Source: Sporolactobacillus sp. THM7-7
GTDB lineage: Bacteria; Bacillota; Bacilli; Bacillales; Sporolactobacillaceae
Direction of reading: 5' to 3'
Length of the DNA: 41,374 nt
Assembly: GCF_004153225.1 (NCBI RefSeq)
Contig: NZ_SEMB01000030.1
Coordinates: 1-41,374 of the forward strand
Positions 8,143-16,652 of the stretch are shown one piece after another. A model generated the notes under the pieces. The model worked only from the letters and a program-made list of their open reading frames with translations. It made no database searches and was not told the DNA's origin. Made by a program: the position numbers and the translations under genes. How positions within the stretch are numbered: the first letter of the stretch is position 1; every line of letters begins with the position of its first letter.

Positions 8143-8657
8143 TTTACTTGACCGGATTTATGGGCGCGGGCAAAACGACTGTGGGCGCCGCGCTCGGTAA
8201 GACATGCAACGTCCCTGTTTTTGACACGGATCAGCTGATCGAGAAAGAGCAGTGCCAATCCGTCCAGGAAATGTTCCGGGAAAAAGGGGAACCGTTTTTC
8301 CGAAATTGCGAAACACAGGTGCTGAGAAAACTGGCCGCTTCCAAAAGTCGGGCGATTATCACGACGGGAGGCGGAATCATCACGAATCCCGAGAACCGAC
8401 GAATCATGAGGTCGTCCGGGACCGTCTTTTTCCTCTATTGCGATATTCGTACGATCAAGAAACGTCTGGCAAGCGACCGGACACGCCCGCTCCTTCAGCG
8501 ATTTCCAGGGGACGAGCTAAACCGGCTGTATAAAAAAAGACTGGCCGATTACCTTGAGGCCAATTATACGATTCATACAACGGGCAAGCCGGTGGATGGT
8601 ATCGTTCATGAAATTCTTTCCGTAATGTATCAGGCGTCGCATAATTGGGTATCCTAG
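8139..8657 (+). CDS. aroK: Shikimate kinase
   Basis: A 172-residue cytoplasmic kinase that phosphorylates shikimate with ATP in aromatic amino acid synthesis. The P-loop GFMGAGKTT is at residues 6-14, the substrate-binding FDTD follows near residue 30, and FFRNCE and TTGGG match the shikimate-contacting segments; SDRTRPLL is the LID region. The ATG at 8139 is chosen (AAAGGA 8 bases upstream, ATGA overlap with comGG) rather than the TTG at 8118. Linkage of aroK to comG occurs in several Bacillaceae. Confidence 0.92.
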   Translation: MIYLTGFMGAGKTTVGAALGKTCNVPVFDTDQLIEKEQCQSVQEMFREKGEPFFRNCETQVLRKLAASKSRAIITTGGGIITNPENRRIMRSSGTVFFLYCDIRTIKKRLASDRTRPLLQRFPGDELNRLYKKRLADYLEANYTIHTTGKPVDGIVHEILSVMYQASHNWVS

Positions 8658-8696
8658 AACAAAGAGAAAAACCGTTGAAAGGAAAGGGTTCTGATC

Positions 8697-8897
8697 ATGA
8701 AATCGGATGAATATGTTAAATTTCTGACAGAAAAGTTTGTCCGCTACATGCAGGTACCGCGTGAAGAGCGCAGAAAAGCCAGACGGGAGCAGAGAGCTGC
8801 CCGACCGGCGCTACGCAATCAGCTCTTCGGTCAGATTCCTGACGCCATTGAGAATTATGCGGCGCAAATTAGAGCCCGCTTCAAAAAAAATCCGTAA
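8697..8897 (+). CDS. yqzE: YqzE family small protein
   Basis: A 66-residue, very basic protein beginning KSDEYVKFLTEKFVRYM, which matches YqzE of B. subtilis; that gene also follows comG. The function is unknown. The GGAAAGG ribosome site lies 9 bases before the ATG. It ends the comG-aroK unit. Confidence 0.85.
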   Translation: MKSDEYVKFLTEKFVRYMQVPREERRKARREQRAARPALRNQLFGQIPDAIENYAAQIRARFKKNP

Positions 8898-8904
8898 TCT
8901 TTTT

Positions 8905-8935
8905 ATCCCCGGGACGGCTTTGCCTTCCCGGGGAT
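8905..8935. terminator. Hairpin between convergent yqzE and methyltransferase
   Basis: Perfect 10-bp stem ATCCCCGGGA/TCCCGGGGAT with an 11-base loop. T-tracts are poor on both sides, so it is a probable but not ideal terminator. Confidence 0.55.
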
Positions 8936-8944
8936 ATTTGTGTA

Positions 8945-9667
8945 TTATTCCGGTTTTTTCGCCCGATAAATCCGATAAGACAGCACATCTTTATAGTCCT
9001 GCATGATCTGAATATGACTGAGCAGAACGTTCAATGCTTCCTCATCGGGAGCCCCCTTCAGATGAATCTCGGGAAGTGTTACCGGACTCGGATTCGGATC
9101 AAAATCGGTATCCTCTAAAACCTCTACTGATCGGAAACCAGCCTCTTCCCACGCTTTTCTCCAGTCGCTTGCGGAAAGCAGACCGCTGACGCCGTAAACA
9201 CTCTGAATGGCTTTCTCGTCCGCGGCCGAAATCTTCTGCAATATCGTCATTTCGATCGCCAACAGCCGACCACCCGGTACGAGCACACGATAGTACTCCG
9301 CTATGGAACGTGAACGATCGGTAAACGCGGTCACCGATTCGGAGACCACCCAATCGAAAGTTTGATCCTGAAAAGGGATCGCTTCCGCAGATGCCTGCAC
9401 AACGTTGAACGTTGCGGCGGATTTCAGTGCCCGCTGTCTTGCCCGCGCGACCATAGCCGGATGAAAATCAAGCGCCGTGACATCCGCTTTAACTCTTTCA
9501 GCAAGAAGCCAAGACGTCGCCCCGGTTCCGCAGCCGACATCCAGCACCTTATCTTCCGGCTTTACGGCCGACCGCTGAATGATGGCTTCCGTCAGCCGCC
9601 GGCCGCCCGGATGCGCGCTGTCGACGGCCCATTTTGCCAGAAAATCGATATAGCGATGGGTATTCAT
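8945..9667 (-). CDS. Class I SAM-dependent methyltransferase
   Basis: A 240-residue cytoplasmic protein of the Methyltransf_11 type. Motif I VLDVGCGTGA (residues about 42-51) binds S-adenosylmethionine; ALDFHP is the acidic loop of motif II; FDWVVSESV and the LVPGGRLLAIEM strand complete the Rossmann fold. The substrate cannot be told; the closest general types are UbiE-like or small-molecule methylases. Start ATG follows AAGGGG at about 10 bases. It lies downstream of yqgX in the same direction and may share its transcript. Confidence 0.85.
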   Translation of the reverse strand: MNTHRYIDFLAKWAVDSAHPGGRRLTEAIIQRSAVKPEDKVLDVGCGTGATSWLLAERVKADVTALDFHPAMVARARQRALKSAATFNVVQASAEAIPFQDQTFDWVVSESVTAFTDRSRSIAEYYRVLVPGGRLLAIEMTILQKISAADEKAIQSVYGVSGLLSASDWRKAWEEAGFRSVEVLEDTDFDPNPSPVTLPEIHLKGAPDEEALNVLLSHIQIMQDYKDVLSYRIYRAKKPE

Positions 9668-9748
9668 GGATGCACGCCCCTTTTTCTGTCGTTAAGGCCA
9701 TGTATCCATAATATGAAAAAAAGAGCCAGGCGTGATTTTCTGAACCGG

Positions 9749-10381
9749 TTAAATCAGGAAGGGGTTTGTCTCTGCTTCATGTCCGATCGTTGTGGTAAAT
9801 CCATGTCCGGGACAAACGACGGTATCCGGGGGCAAGGTCAGCAGTTTTGTCGTAATACTTTGCAGAAGCTGCATCTGATCCCCCGCATAAATATCCGTTC
9901 GGCCGATGCTTCCGTTAAAGAGCGCATCGCCGCAAAAGACGACATTCGCCTCTTTAAAATAAAACGAAACGCCTCCAGGAGAATGCCCCGGGGTTTCAAG
10001 AATATCAAAGGTAAAGGGACCGATGTCCATTGTCTCCTCTTTCGTCAGCAAATACTCGACCGGCCGATCGTGAAAAGCTTCGGTCATAGTAAATAAAGCC
10101 GAACCATTCTTGTCGGAATCCTGCGGCCAGTCTTTTTCGTTCTCGTGCAGGTAGGCCGGAATATGCCACCGATCGCGTACAGGATCGAGGGCACCGATAT
10201 GGTCAAAATGAGCATGCGTCAATAAAATAGCCAGGGGATGAAGTTTCTTCTCGCCGACGATTGAAGCAATACGATCCATTTCGCTTCCAGGATCGATGAT
10301 TAACGCTTCTTTCGTCTGCTCGTCTTCCAGGACATAACAGTTGGCCTGAATCGGGCCAACAGGACAGGCCATCCACTTCAT
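9749..10381 (-). CDS. yqgX: MBL-fold hydrolase YqgX (glyoxalase II-like)
   Basis: A 210-residue metallo-beta-lactamase-fold hydrolase. The metal motif THAHFDHIG (HxHxDH), the Asp of FCGDALF and the His of PGHG are all present. The sequence matches the B. subtilis YqgX group, related to hydroxyacylglutathione hydrolases; in organisms without glutathione it probably acts on another thioester. Start ATG follows GGAGG at 7 bases. It lies downstream of glcK in the same direction, close to the B. subtilis order. Confidence 0.88.
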   Translation of the reverse strand: MKWMACPVGPIQANCYVLEDEQTKEALIIDPGSEMDRIASIVGEKKLHPLAILLTHAHFDHIGALDPVRDRWHIPAYLHENEKDWPQDSDKNGSALFTMTEAFHDRPVEYLLTKEETMDIGPFTFDILETPGHSPGGVSFYFKEANVVFCGDALFNGSIGRTDIYAGDQMQLLQSITTKLLTLPPDTVVCPGHGFTTTIGHEAETNPFLI

Positions 10382-10598
10382 GCCTTCACCTCCGTGTCTT
10401 TACCTCTATTTTAGAAGATGTTCAAAAAGTCACCAAATGATAAGCGGCAAACGGCATCTCGGTGCTTTCGAACCGAACCTTGATATCATCCATCCAGGCC
10501 CGGTATGGCCGAACGGGGTCCCGGCGCTCTTTGTCCCATATTTCAAACAGACCATTGACATGGCGAAATCAAGTGTCCGGAACACTAGTTTCACAGAT

Positions 10599-11582
10599 TC
10601 AGGCCGGATGCACCTGTTTGAGTTTCGTTTTAGCCAGCCACGCGCCACCGATAACGCCGGCATCGTTACTCAGTTTCGCAGTAACGATACTGCAGGCGTC
10701 AAAAATTCTCGGCAGCGAATATTTTTTAAAATATTCGGTAAGCGGGTTCAGCAGCACAGACCCTGCATGGGAAACGCCTCCGCCGATGACGATTTTCTCA
10801 GGATTGGTAACGATCGAGATCGCCCCGAGCGCGTAACCAAGATAATTGGCCGCCTTATCGGCAACAGCCGAAGACAGCGGATCCTTTTTTCTGGCACAAT
10901 TAAAGACATCCTCCGCCGTAATATCCCCTTTTTCCTCAAAAATATCCCGCAAGATACTTTCAGAATCATTATAATCCAGTGCTTCAAGAGCCAGCCGCCG
11001 AATGCCGGTCGCAGACGACACCGTTTCAAGGCAGCCGCGCTTCCCGCAGTTGCATGGGGCCCCATCCCTGGTCACAACCGTCATGTGGCCAATTTCGCCG
11101 GCCATTCCGCTCACCCCGTGAAGGATGTCTCCATTACAGATAATTCCGCCGCCGACGCCGGTTCCGAGAGTTACGCAAATCAAGTTTTTGGCGCCCTTCC
11201 CCGCGCCCAGCCACATTTCGCCAAGCGCCGCTATGTTGGCATCATTTTCGAGAATAACCGGGACACCCATCGACCGTTCCAGTTCATCTTTTAGCGGATA
11301 GTTTTCCCAGCCGATATTGACTGCTTTATACACAAAACCGGTTTCCATATCGAGAAATCCCGGAGCTCCCATACCGATCCCCCGGACTTCCGATTGTCCC
11401 AAATGATACTGAGCTAATTTTTTTTCAATGCTTAAACTGATATCCGATGCAATATGACTGCCATTATCAATGGTATTTGTTGCAATGGCCCACTTGTCCA
11501 GTATGCTTCCGGCATCGTCAATCAGAGCCATTTTAATCGTTGTGCCGCCCAGATCAACGCCAATATTCATTATTTCAGCCAT
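10599..11582 (-). CDS. glcK: ROK-family glucokinase
   Basis: A 327-residue kinase that phosphorylates glucose with ATP. It has the N-terminal ATP loop DLGGTTIKMAL, the catalytic Asp114 in ENDAN, the ROK zinc site formed by His166 and CNCGKRGC (Cys177, Cys179, Cys184), and GTGVGGG for nucleotide binding. It corresponds to B. subtilis GlcK (YqgR) in sequence and place. The first ATG (11582) has AAAGGTGG upstream; an ATG four codons on is the alternative. The neighbour yqgQ that usually precedes it is absent. Confidence 0.93.
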   Translation of the reverse strand: MAEIMNIGVDLGGTTIKMALIDDAGSILDKWAIATNTIDNGSHIASDISLSIEKKLAQYHLGQSEVRGIGMGAPGFLDMETGFVYKAVNIGWENYPLKDELERSMGVPVILENDANIAALGEMWLGAGKGAKNLICVTLGTGVGGGIICNGDILHGVSGMAGEIGHMTVVTRDGAPCNCGKRGCLETVSSATGIRRLALEALDYNDSESILRDIFEEKGDITAEDVFNCARKKDPLSSAVADKAANYLGYALGAISIVTNPEKIVIGGGVSHAGSVLLNPLTEYFKKYSLPRIFDACSIVTAKLSNDAGVIGGAWLAKTKLKQVHPA

Positions 11583-11648
11583 GAAGGCCCGACCACCTTT
11601 GTATTTATCTTATCTCTCTTATTCTCTCTTAAAAAGGAGGAATTGCCA

Positions 11649-11735
11649 ATGGACAAATCTTTAACAAATGAACCGTTCCTCCGAAAAAATTTTTCGCCTT
11701 CCCTCGAATCCCCCCTAATTACCCATATTGTATAA
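11649..11735 (+). CDS. Candidate 28-residue small protein
   Basis: ATG preceded by a near-perfect ribosome site AAAAAGGAGG at 8 bases, opening a 28-codon frame (MDKSLTNEPFLRKNF...) ending in TAA. It lies on the strand opposite glcK, just upstream of glcK. No family is recognised. It could be a real small protein or the decayed front of a lost gene; only the strength of the ribosome site supports it. Confidence 0.4.
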   Translation: MDKSLTNEPFLRKNFSPSLESPLITHIV

Positions 11736-11865
11736 AAATAATCATCTGATTGCCACGTTAAACGATTGGAAAAGAGAGAAGGCATGGCCTTATAACCATT
11801 TTTTAAACGCGCCTAGTGTCCATTCTATAGATCTTCAATATGTCGGAATTTTCTTTACCTAATGT

Positions 11866-11893
11866 TAAAAAAGCCCCTCGAATGGCGGGCTGT
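11866..11893 (-). terminator. Rho-independent terminator (minus strand)
   Basis: Read on the minus strand, AGCCC pairs with GGGCT and is followed by TTTTTTAAC. It lies 108 bases beyond the stop of the small membrane protein gene, whose transcript it probably ends. 11736-11865 holds nothing recognisable. Confidence 0.6.
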
Positions 11894-12000
11894 TAAGCGA
11901 AGAAACGAACGGGAAGGGTCTGAGGGCGCCGGCAAGAGTTGCTCGTCTCGTGGATGATCTTCCCGGCTTCTCGATACATCCGGTTATTGCCTTCCGCCGG

Positions 12001-12174
12001 TCAAGGCTCCGAATCAAATGACATTCGGCGGCGGGCATTTCGGTCAAGCCGCTTCACAAGGCAACCGGTACTGAAGAGCACGGTCGCCATTTCAACAATC
12101 GACCATCTTTTCTTAAAAAGGTAAAAGAAAAGTACAGCCAGAAGACAAACTTGCACATTCATCGATCTCTTCAT
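12001..12174 (-). CDS. Small basic membrane protein, hypothetical
   Basis: 57 residues: a short start, one hydrophobic stretch VCLLAVLFFYLF, a second weaker one (IVEMATVLFSTGCLV), and a basic tail KRLDRNARRR. The ATG at 12174 has AAAGGGG 9 bases upstream; the frame is open further up to 12234 but without a ribosome site. It sits where B. subtilis has the small gene yqgO beside yqgN, though I cannot confirm homology. A minus-strand terminator follows. Confidence 0.5.
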   Translation of the reverse strand: MKRSMNVQVCLLAVLFFYLFKKRWSIVEMATVLFSTGCLVKRLDRNARRRMSFDSEP

Positions 12175-12324
12175 GAAAAAACGCCCCTTTACTTTTGTCA
12201 TACGTCTATTCTGATTCAGGGTGCGTCTTTTCATTCATCAGAGCTGTAAAAGAAAGCGGAAACCGCCAGGCGCTGATCGTAACCTGGTCCCCTTATCAAA
12301 CTTTTTCCGCTAGCCGCTCCCGAT

Positions 12325-12906
12325 TTACTGCCGGTTCATACGGGGCGAAAAGCTTTCCCTCTCGGTAATCAGGCATGCGACCCGCCGGTCATGACCTTCC
12401 GTCGGGACGGTTTCCACGAGCTGCGCGTCAAAGAGCAGCGAGACCGTCATGCCCGAATACTCGGACAGGAAGCGGTCATAATAGCCGCCCCCGTAGCCGA
12501 TCCGAAACCCGCGCCGATCGAAAACCACACCCGGAACAATCGCAAGATCCAGATCTCGGGGCTCCACTCGGACCGTCTCCGCGATCTTTGGTTCGAAAAG
12601 GCCGAAGTATCCCTTCTCCAGCTGATGAAACCCGTTCAGCCGATAGAACGTCATGAGCCTGTTCTTCGGTTCACATTTGGGCACAGCGACCTTTTTTCCT
12701 TCCGCCCATGCCTGTCTCACGATCTCATATGTATCGACTTCGCGGCCGACGGACAGCGTTAAAGCGATGGAGCCTGCTTTTTTCCATTCCGGTGCGGCGA
12801 AGAGACGGCGGCGGATCATCAGGCATCGCTTTTGGAAAAGCGCATCATCCATTTTTTTAAGCCGGCTCAGCATCTGCTCTCTCAGCCGTTTTTTCCTTCC
12901 ATCCAT
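12325..12906 (-). CDS. yqgN: 5-formyltetrahydrofolate cyclo-ligase
   Basis: Converts 5-formyl-THF to 5,10-methenyl-THF with ATP, clearing a stored, inhibitory folate. About 193 residues from the ATG at 12906; the frame is open 20 codons further up, but that part overlaps the rpmG terminator and lacks family similarity. Family marks are the basic N-terminus (KKRLREQM), LSVGREVDT, and the ATP site GYGGGYYDRF near residue 140. GGGGGT precedes the start. Equivalent to B. subtilis YqgN. Confidence 0.92.
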   Translation of the reverse strand: MDGRKKRLREQMLSRLKKMDDALFQKRCLMIRRRLFAAPEWKKAGSIALTLSVGREVDTYEIVRQAWAEGKKVAVPKCEPKNRLMTFYRLNGFHQLEKGYFGLFEPKIAETVRVEPRDLDLAIVPGVVFDRRGFRIGYGGGYYDRFLSEYSGMTVSLLFDAQLVETVPTEGHDRRVACLITERESFSPRMNRQ

Positions 12907-12951
12907 AAAAAGACCCCCAATGCAGTCAGGAACGGCATTTTTTTCTGAAGA

Positions 12952-12987
12952 AAAACCACAAAACACCGTGACGGGCTTTGTGGTTTT
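12952..12987 (-). terminator. rpmG terminator
   Basis: Stem AAAACCACAAA/TTTGTGGTTTT (11 bp, perfect) with a 14-base loop. Read on the minus strand it is followed by a T-rich tract and lies just after the rpmG stop. Confidence 0.8.
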
Positions 12988-12998
12988 CTCGTGTCCAT

Positions 12999-13148
12999 TT
13001 ATTTTGTTTCGCGGTGCAGCGTGTATTTCCTCAGCCTTGGACTATATTTCATCAGTTCCAGACGTTCCGGATTCTTCTGCTTGTTCTTCGTCGTAATGTA
13101 GTTCCGGTCACCGGTTTCCGTACACTCGAGAATGACTTGAACGCGCAT
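12999..13148 (-). CDS. rpmG: 50S ribosomal protein L33, zinc-free type
   Basis: A 49-residue ribosomal protein, [18 protein letters not shown] at the start. The two CxxC zinc pairs of the other L33 paralogue are reduced to a single Cys, so this is the zinc-independent (C-minus) form that can replace the zinc form when zinc is short. The ATG at 13148 has GGAGG 7 bases upstream; an ATG two codons earlier is too close to it. It has the same place next to yqgN as B. subtilis rpmGA. Confidence 0.93.
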   Translation of the reverse strand: MRVQVILECTETGDRNYITTKNKQKNPERLELMKYSPRLRKYTLHRETK

Positions 13149-13202
13149 GTTCATCCCTCCATTATTCTGTCATTCGATCTCTTCCGTCAAACATACACTT
13201 TA

Positions 13203-13231
13203 TGTTAACAAAAAATAAGGACGGCTTCAAG
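13203..13231 (-). promoter_or_regulatory. Candidate sigma-A promoter of rpmG
   Basis: On the minus strand TTGAAG and TAACAT are 17 bases apart, about 55 bases before the rpmG start. Confidence 0.4.
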
Positions 13232-13372
13232 TCAAAAATTTTGGTACTGCGGTAATTTTTTCTAGCTAGTTTACATTCTTCTTTCTTTTTCGTCAATCTT
13301 CTTTCGAAACCACTGCAGTTATGATATAAATAAATGGAGCGTGGTTCATTAAAAGGGGGTAAGAGAGAAACC

Positions 13373-13579
13373 ATGGGCTATATCATCCTGGCGCTTGTGC
13401 TCGTCGGCCTCGTCACACTGGCGGTTTCCTACTTTAAGGAAGACCGTGTAAAACAAATGGAAAGTCAGTTAGAAGAAAATTCGATCGCGATGATGCAGGA
13501 ACTTTATAAAGTCAAGAAAAAAATACGCGTGCTCGAAGAAGAAGTCATGATCGGGGACCGAGATAACTTTAAAGGGTGA
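13373..13579 (+). CDS. Small membrane-anchored coiled-coil protein
   Basis: 68 residues: N-terminal membrane helix (GYIILALVLVGLVTLAVSYF) followed by a charged, heptad-like segment rich in Glu and Lys, predicted to be a coiled coil facing the cytoplasm. The ATG at 13373 is preferred to the one at 13334, because the AAAAGGGGGT site lies between them and the membrane helix begins there. Only six bases separate it from the next gene, so the two are co-transcribed. Function unknown. Confidence 0.75.
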   Translation: MGYIILALVLVGLVTLAVSYFKEDRVKQMESQLEENSIAMMQELYKVKKKIRVLEEEVMIGDRDNFKG

Positions 13580-13585
13580 ATCATT

Positions 13586-14110
13586 TTGACAAAAAATGGA
13601 ATGCGCGGTTTTTCCGCAGGTATCTTGATCTCGTGTGCCGTTTTTTCTTTCTTTTACTATATGATGTTTGATCATCCCGGGGAAAAAAGTGTTGAAGCTC
13701 ATCGGCCGCTGACCGAAGCCGCCGTTAACGAGTATCTGGACAGCCACAACAGAGTGGCACTGGATACTAGCGATTACCAGAAGTACCAGAAATGGCAGGA
13801 AGACAGCGCGGCGAAAGCGGCGGCGGATGGGAAAAAGACGGACAGCACGGCAGAGAAAAAAGAAAGCAGCAGCAAACCCGAGAAGAAAAAGGCTACTACA
13901 TACGAAATCAATATCAGAAGCGGGATGACACCAGGAGACATCTCCAGCGAACTCGTCAGCGCCAAAGTACTGAAGTCCGATCAAAAGCAGGATTTTGATC
14001 AGTATTTGCATCAAAACGATCTCGAAAAATACGTGCAGCTCGGCACATTTAAAGTGTCAAGCGAGATGACGATCCAGCAAATCGCCCGTGTCATCACGAA
14101 AAATAAATAA
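13586..14110 (+). CDS. Membrane-anchored protein with a MltG/YceG N-terminal-like domain
   Basis: 174 residues: membrane helix at about 9-28, a low-complexity linker rich in Ala, Lys, Glu and Ser (about 70-105), and a C-terminal 65-residue domain. That domain (INIRSGMTPGDISSELV ... GTFKVSSEMTIQQIARVI) resembles the LysM-like N-terminal module of the endolytic transglycosylase MltG (YceG); the catalytic domain is missing. It is probably an extracellular wall- or MltG-binding protein. Start TTG follows AAAGGGTG. Co-transcribed with the preceding coiled-coil gene and convergent with the penicillin-binding protein gene. Confidence 0.75.
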   Translation: MTKNGMRGFSAGILISCAVFSFFYYMMFDHPGEKSVEAHRPLTEAAVNEYLDSHNRVALDTSDYQKYQKWQEDSAAKAAADGKKTDSTAEKKESSSKPEKKKATTYEINIRSGMTPGDISSELVSAKVLKSDQKQDFDQYLHQNDLEKYVQLGTFKVSSEMTIQQIARVITKNK

Positions 14111-14125
14111 TAACGGATGCTTCTC

Positions 14126-14154
14126 GCCCCCGTGACTCTGCCCGTCACGGGGGC
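14126..14154 (+). terminator. Strong hairpin after the YceG-like gene
   Basis: Perfect 11-bp stem GCCCCCGTGAC/GTCACGGGGGC with a 7-base loop, 16 bases after the stop; the T-tract is weak. Confidence 0.6.
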
Positions 14155-14175
14155 TTCCATATTCTAAAGACTGAA

Positions 14176-14216
14176 AAAGCCGGAAGAGCGCGGATAAGGC
14201 CGTGCTCTCCGGCTTT
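14176..14216 (-). terminator. Terminator of the penicillin-binding protein gene
   Basis: On the minus strand AAAGCCGG-AGAGC pairs with GCTCT-TCCGGCTTT and is followed by TTCAG, the T-tract starting in the stem; 18 bases after the stop. Confidence 0.7.
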
Positions 14217-14233
14217 ATTTGTTGATTCTTTCT

Positions 14234-16300
14234 TTATCTGTTCCGGTCCGTATAATGATATAGCTTGTCATAAGCCTTGTATATGTCAACTGCAATCTGC
14301 CTGTTTTGGTCTCCGCTTCTTACCGCAGGAACAACAACTGCGACGGCAATTTCCGGATTGTCATACGGCGCATAGGACACAAATGTTTCATTATACAGGC
14401 CTAAATCATTGCGGTCGATCTGCGCCGTCCCTGTCTTGCCTACAATCTTATACTTGGCATTGGCTCCCGTACCGACCGTCGAGGCAGTTCCCCCGGGACT
14501 GTGTGTCACTAAATACAGCCCCTTTTGAACCCGCTGAATATCTTCTTTATTATTACTGATGGTATTTAATACTTTCGGCTTAAAGGTATAGATGGCCGGC
14601 CCCAGTTTATTCGGGTCGGTCCCCGGTTTGTGAACCGACTGCAAAAGATGCGGCTGCATCCGGTACCCACCGTTGGCAATCGTCGAAATGTACTGCACCA
14701 TTTGAAGCGGCGTGTACAAATCGTACTGCCCGATCGCAAACTGATGAATCAAACCGAATGTCTCCGGCATTGGGCCATAATAGCCATTCCCCTCACTCGG
14801 CAGATCAATACCGGTTTTCGTCCCAAGACCGAACTGACTGTACCCTTCTCTTAAATTCAAAAACGCTTGTCTGAACCGTTCGCCGACATTGCCTCGGGCA
14901 TTATAATGGCCTCCCGCCGGCGCCAGTGAAATACCAGCCATGTTCGAAGCAATCTTAGCCATGAATACGTTGGAAGAATGCTCAAGCGCCGTTTCCGGTG
15001 TCAGCGTACCAAGGCCGCTCTGCTCCCACGATTTGAACTGGCCTCCGCCTTTATAATTAATAGGCATATCCGTAAAAACTGATGGGACGGCGTTGTGCTG
15101 AAAGCCGACTAATTCTGTCGCCCCCTTGACAGCCGATCCAATCTGGAATTGGGCGTTGATGGTATTACTCGATGTATCGCTGAATTTCCCTGTAGACGGG
15201 TCATACGTTTTTCCGCCCATCGCGAGAATCGCCCCGGTCTTCGGATTCATGGCCACCGCATAGGCGCCGTTGTTCTGACCATTTCCGGCTATAGCCCGGG
15301 CGCTTCTAATGTTTTGCTCAAGAATCTTGCCGACTTCTTTCTGCAGGCGCATATCTGTCGTCAGCTGTACGTCGTATCCGCGCCGACCCGCCGTTATTGT
15401 CGGGTTGCCGACCGGTACGCTGTTCCTCGTTTTAAACGTCAATGTCGTCGGAATGCCGCGCAAATAGGATTCATATTGCTTCTCTAAATAACTGATGCCG
15501 ACCTGCTCGTTCCGGCTGTAGCCCTCGGCCAGATAACTGTCGATTTCCTCCACCGGGATGTCTCCCATTTTCCCAAGAAAAAACGGTTTGTCTTTGGAAT
15601 AGACACGATCCGACGCTACATCCGTCCGGATCGTTCCGTAAAACTCATCGAGCGATTCGCCGACCCGGGCAAGCTCCTCTCTCGTCAGGCCCTTTTTGAT
15701 AATATGCGGCGAGAGATTGGAGGCCTGGTTCAGTTCATGCAGGATCGCCATGACTTGCCGGTCCTTATCCGAAAATTGAGGGAGGTTTCGATTCGGAATC
15801 CGCTCAAGCAAAAGGGCGTACTCCCTGCTCGGCTTATCCTCAAGGGCATCCTGTTCCTTCTTGCTTAAATAGTCATTGTAGGCTTTGCTCAGTTTCTGAT
15901 ACTGGGTTAATACGTAATACTCTTTTTCGTCACGTTGGGTTATTTTTTTCAAAGCCTTGTCATCCATGGTGATCAGCCTAGAAAGCTTTCTGGCGATCTC
16001 CAGGCTCTTATAGCCGTCGATGCCGAGATGGCGAATATAAACGACCGCCGATTCCCCATTATTTTCCGCCATAACGGCGCCGTTCACATCGACAATTTTT
16101 CCCCGGGCGGAATCGATTTTAGCCGTCTGGGAATGGCTGCCTTTGACCTGGTTTTTATAATATTCTCCATCCACAATCTGGACATAGCCCAGCCTTGCGA
16201 TCAGAATGGAGAACGCAAGAAACACAGCGAGAAATAAAAAGTTCAGCCGGAGCGGCAGATTATTTTTTGTCTTTTTGTTTTTTACCGTTTCTTTTGCCAA
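14234..16300 (-). CDS. pbpA: Class B penicillin-binding protein 2 (elongation transpeptidase)
   Basis: A peptidoglycan transpeptidase anchored in the membrane, acting with the rod complex in side-wall growth. About 688 residues: cytoplasmic basic start, one membrane helix (LNFLFLAVFLAFSILI), PBP dimerisation domain, and C-terminal transpeptidase domain with SAVK (Ser389 nucleophile, Lys392), SSN (442-444) and KTG (622-624). The start is the TTG at 16300, because GAGGGGG lies 8 bases upstream; the ATG at 16348 has no ribosome site. B. subtilis pbpA (yqgF) has the same relative place. No sodA gene stands next to it, unlike in Bacillus. Confidence 0.92.
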   Translation of the reverse strand: MAKETVKNKKTKNNLPLRLNFLFLAVFLAFSILIARLGYVQIVDGEYYKNQVKGSHSQTAKIDSARGKIVDVNGAVMAENNGESAVVYIRHLGIDGYKSLEIARKLSRLITMDDKALKKITQRDEKEYYVLTQYQKLSKAYNDYLSKKEQDALEDKPSREYALLLERIPNRNLPQFSDKDRQVMAILHELNQASNLSPHIIKKGLTREELARVGESLDEFYGTIRTDVASDRVYSKDKPFFLGKMGDIPVEEIDSYLAEGYSRNEQVGISYLEKQYESYLRGIPTTLTFKTRNSVPVGNPTITAGRRGYDVQLTTDMRLQKEVGKILEQNIRSARAIAGNGQNNGAYAVAMNPKTGAILAMGGKTYDPSTGKFSDTSSNTINAQFQIGSAVKGATELVGFQHNAVPSVFTDMPINYKGGGQFKSWEQSGLGTLTPETALEHSSNVFMAKIASNMAGISLAPAGGHYNARGNVGERFRQAFLNLREGYSQFGLGTKTGIDLPSEGNGYYGPMPETFGLIHQFAIGQYDLYTPLQMVQYISTIANGGYRMQPHLLQSVHKPGTDPNKLGPAIYTFKPKVLNTISNNKEDIQRVQKGLYLVTHSPGGTASTVGTGANAKYKIVGKTGTAQIDRNDLGLYNETFVSYAPYDNPEIAVAVVVPAVRSGDQNRQIAVDIYKAYDKLYHYTDRNR

Positions 16301-16632
16301 TCTGATTTCCCCCTCATAAACAATCCCCATCGTCTTCCGGCACACCATCGACGGATGAAGAAAAACTTGCCGGGTGCTCAGTTTCTGACGCAGCCGATCT
16401 TTCGCTTTTCTTTCTTGTACTGGAGTCCACCGAAAATGTTATATAGTTCACTCATTCAAAAACGTGTTAAATCCCAGACGGCCCTTATTCAGCGCTCTTT
16501 CGACGAATAACCCATTGACTCATCATAACAGAAATATTCGAAGGAATCGGTCATTATCTACCTGTTCTCTCGCAGATGTCCGACTTTTTTCGCACAAAAG
16601 CAGCCGCCGAGGAAACAGGATGAACGAATAAA

Positions 16633-16652
16633 AAGCCCGGAAACAAGGGCTT
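16633..16652 (-). terminator. Orphan rho-independent terminator
   Basis: Minus strand: AAGCCC, 8-base loop, GGGCTT, then TTTATT. No gene is recognised upstream of it, so it may end a small RNA. Confidence 0.5.

Noticed and set aside
9362-10096. Long plus-strand frame (244 codons) opposite the methyltransferase and yqgX genes
   Set aside because: Antisense shadow: both minus-strand genes have full family motifs and ribosome sites, and this frame has neither.
10422-10566. 48 open codons on the minus strand after glcK (GLFEIWDKERRDPVRPYRAW...)
   Set aside because: Looks somewhat protein-like but is closed upstream by a stop and has no start or ribosome site; no family recognised. At best a remnant.
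10380-11294. 304-codon plus-strand frame over glcK
   Set aside because: Antisense to a complete ROK kinase; composition rich in Arg/His/Pro is typical of a shadow frame.
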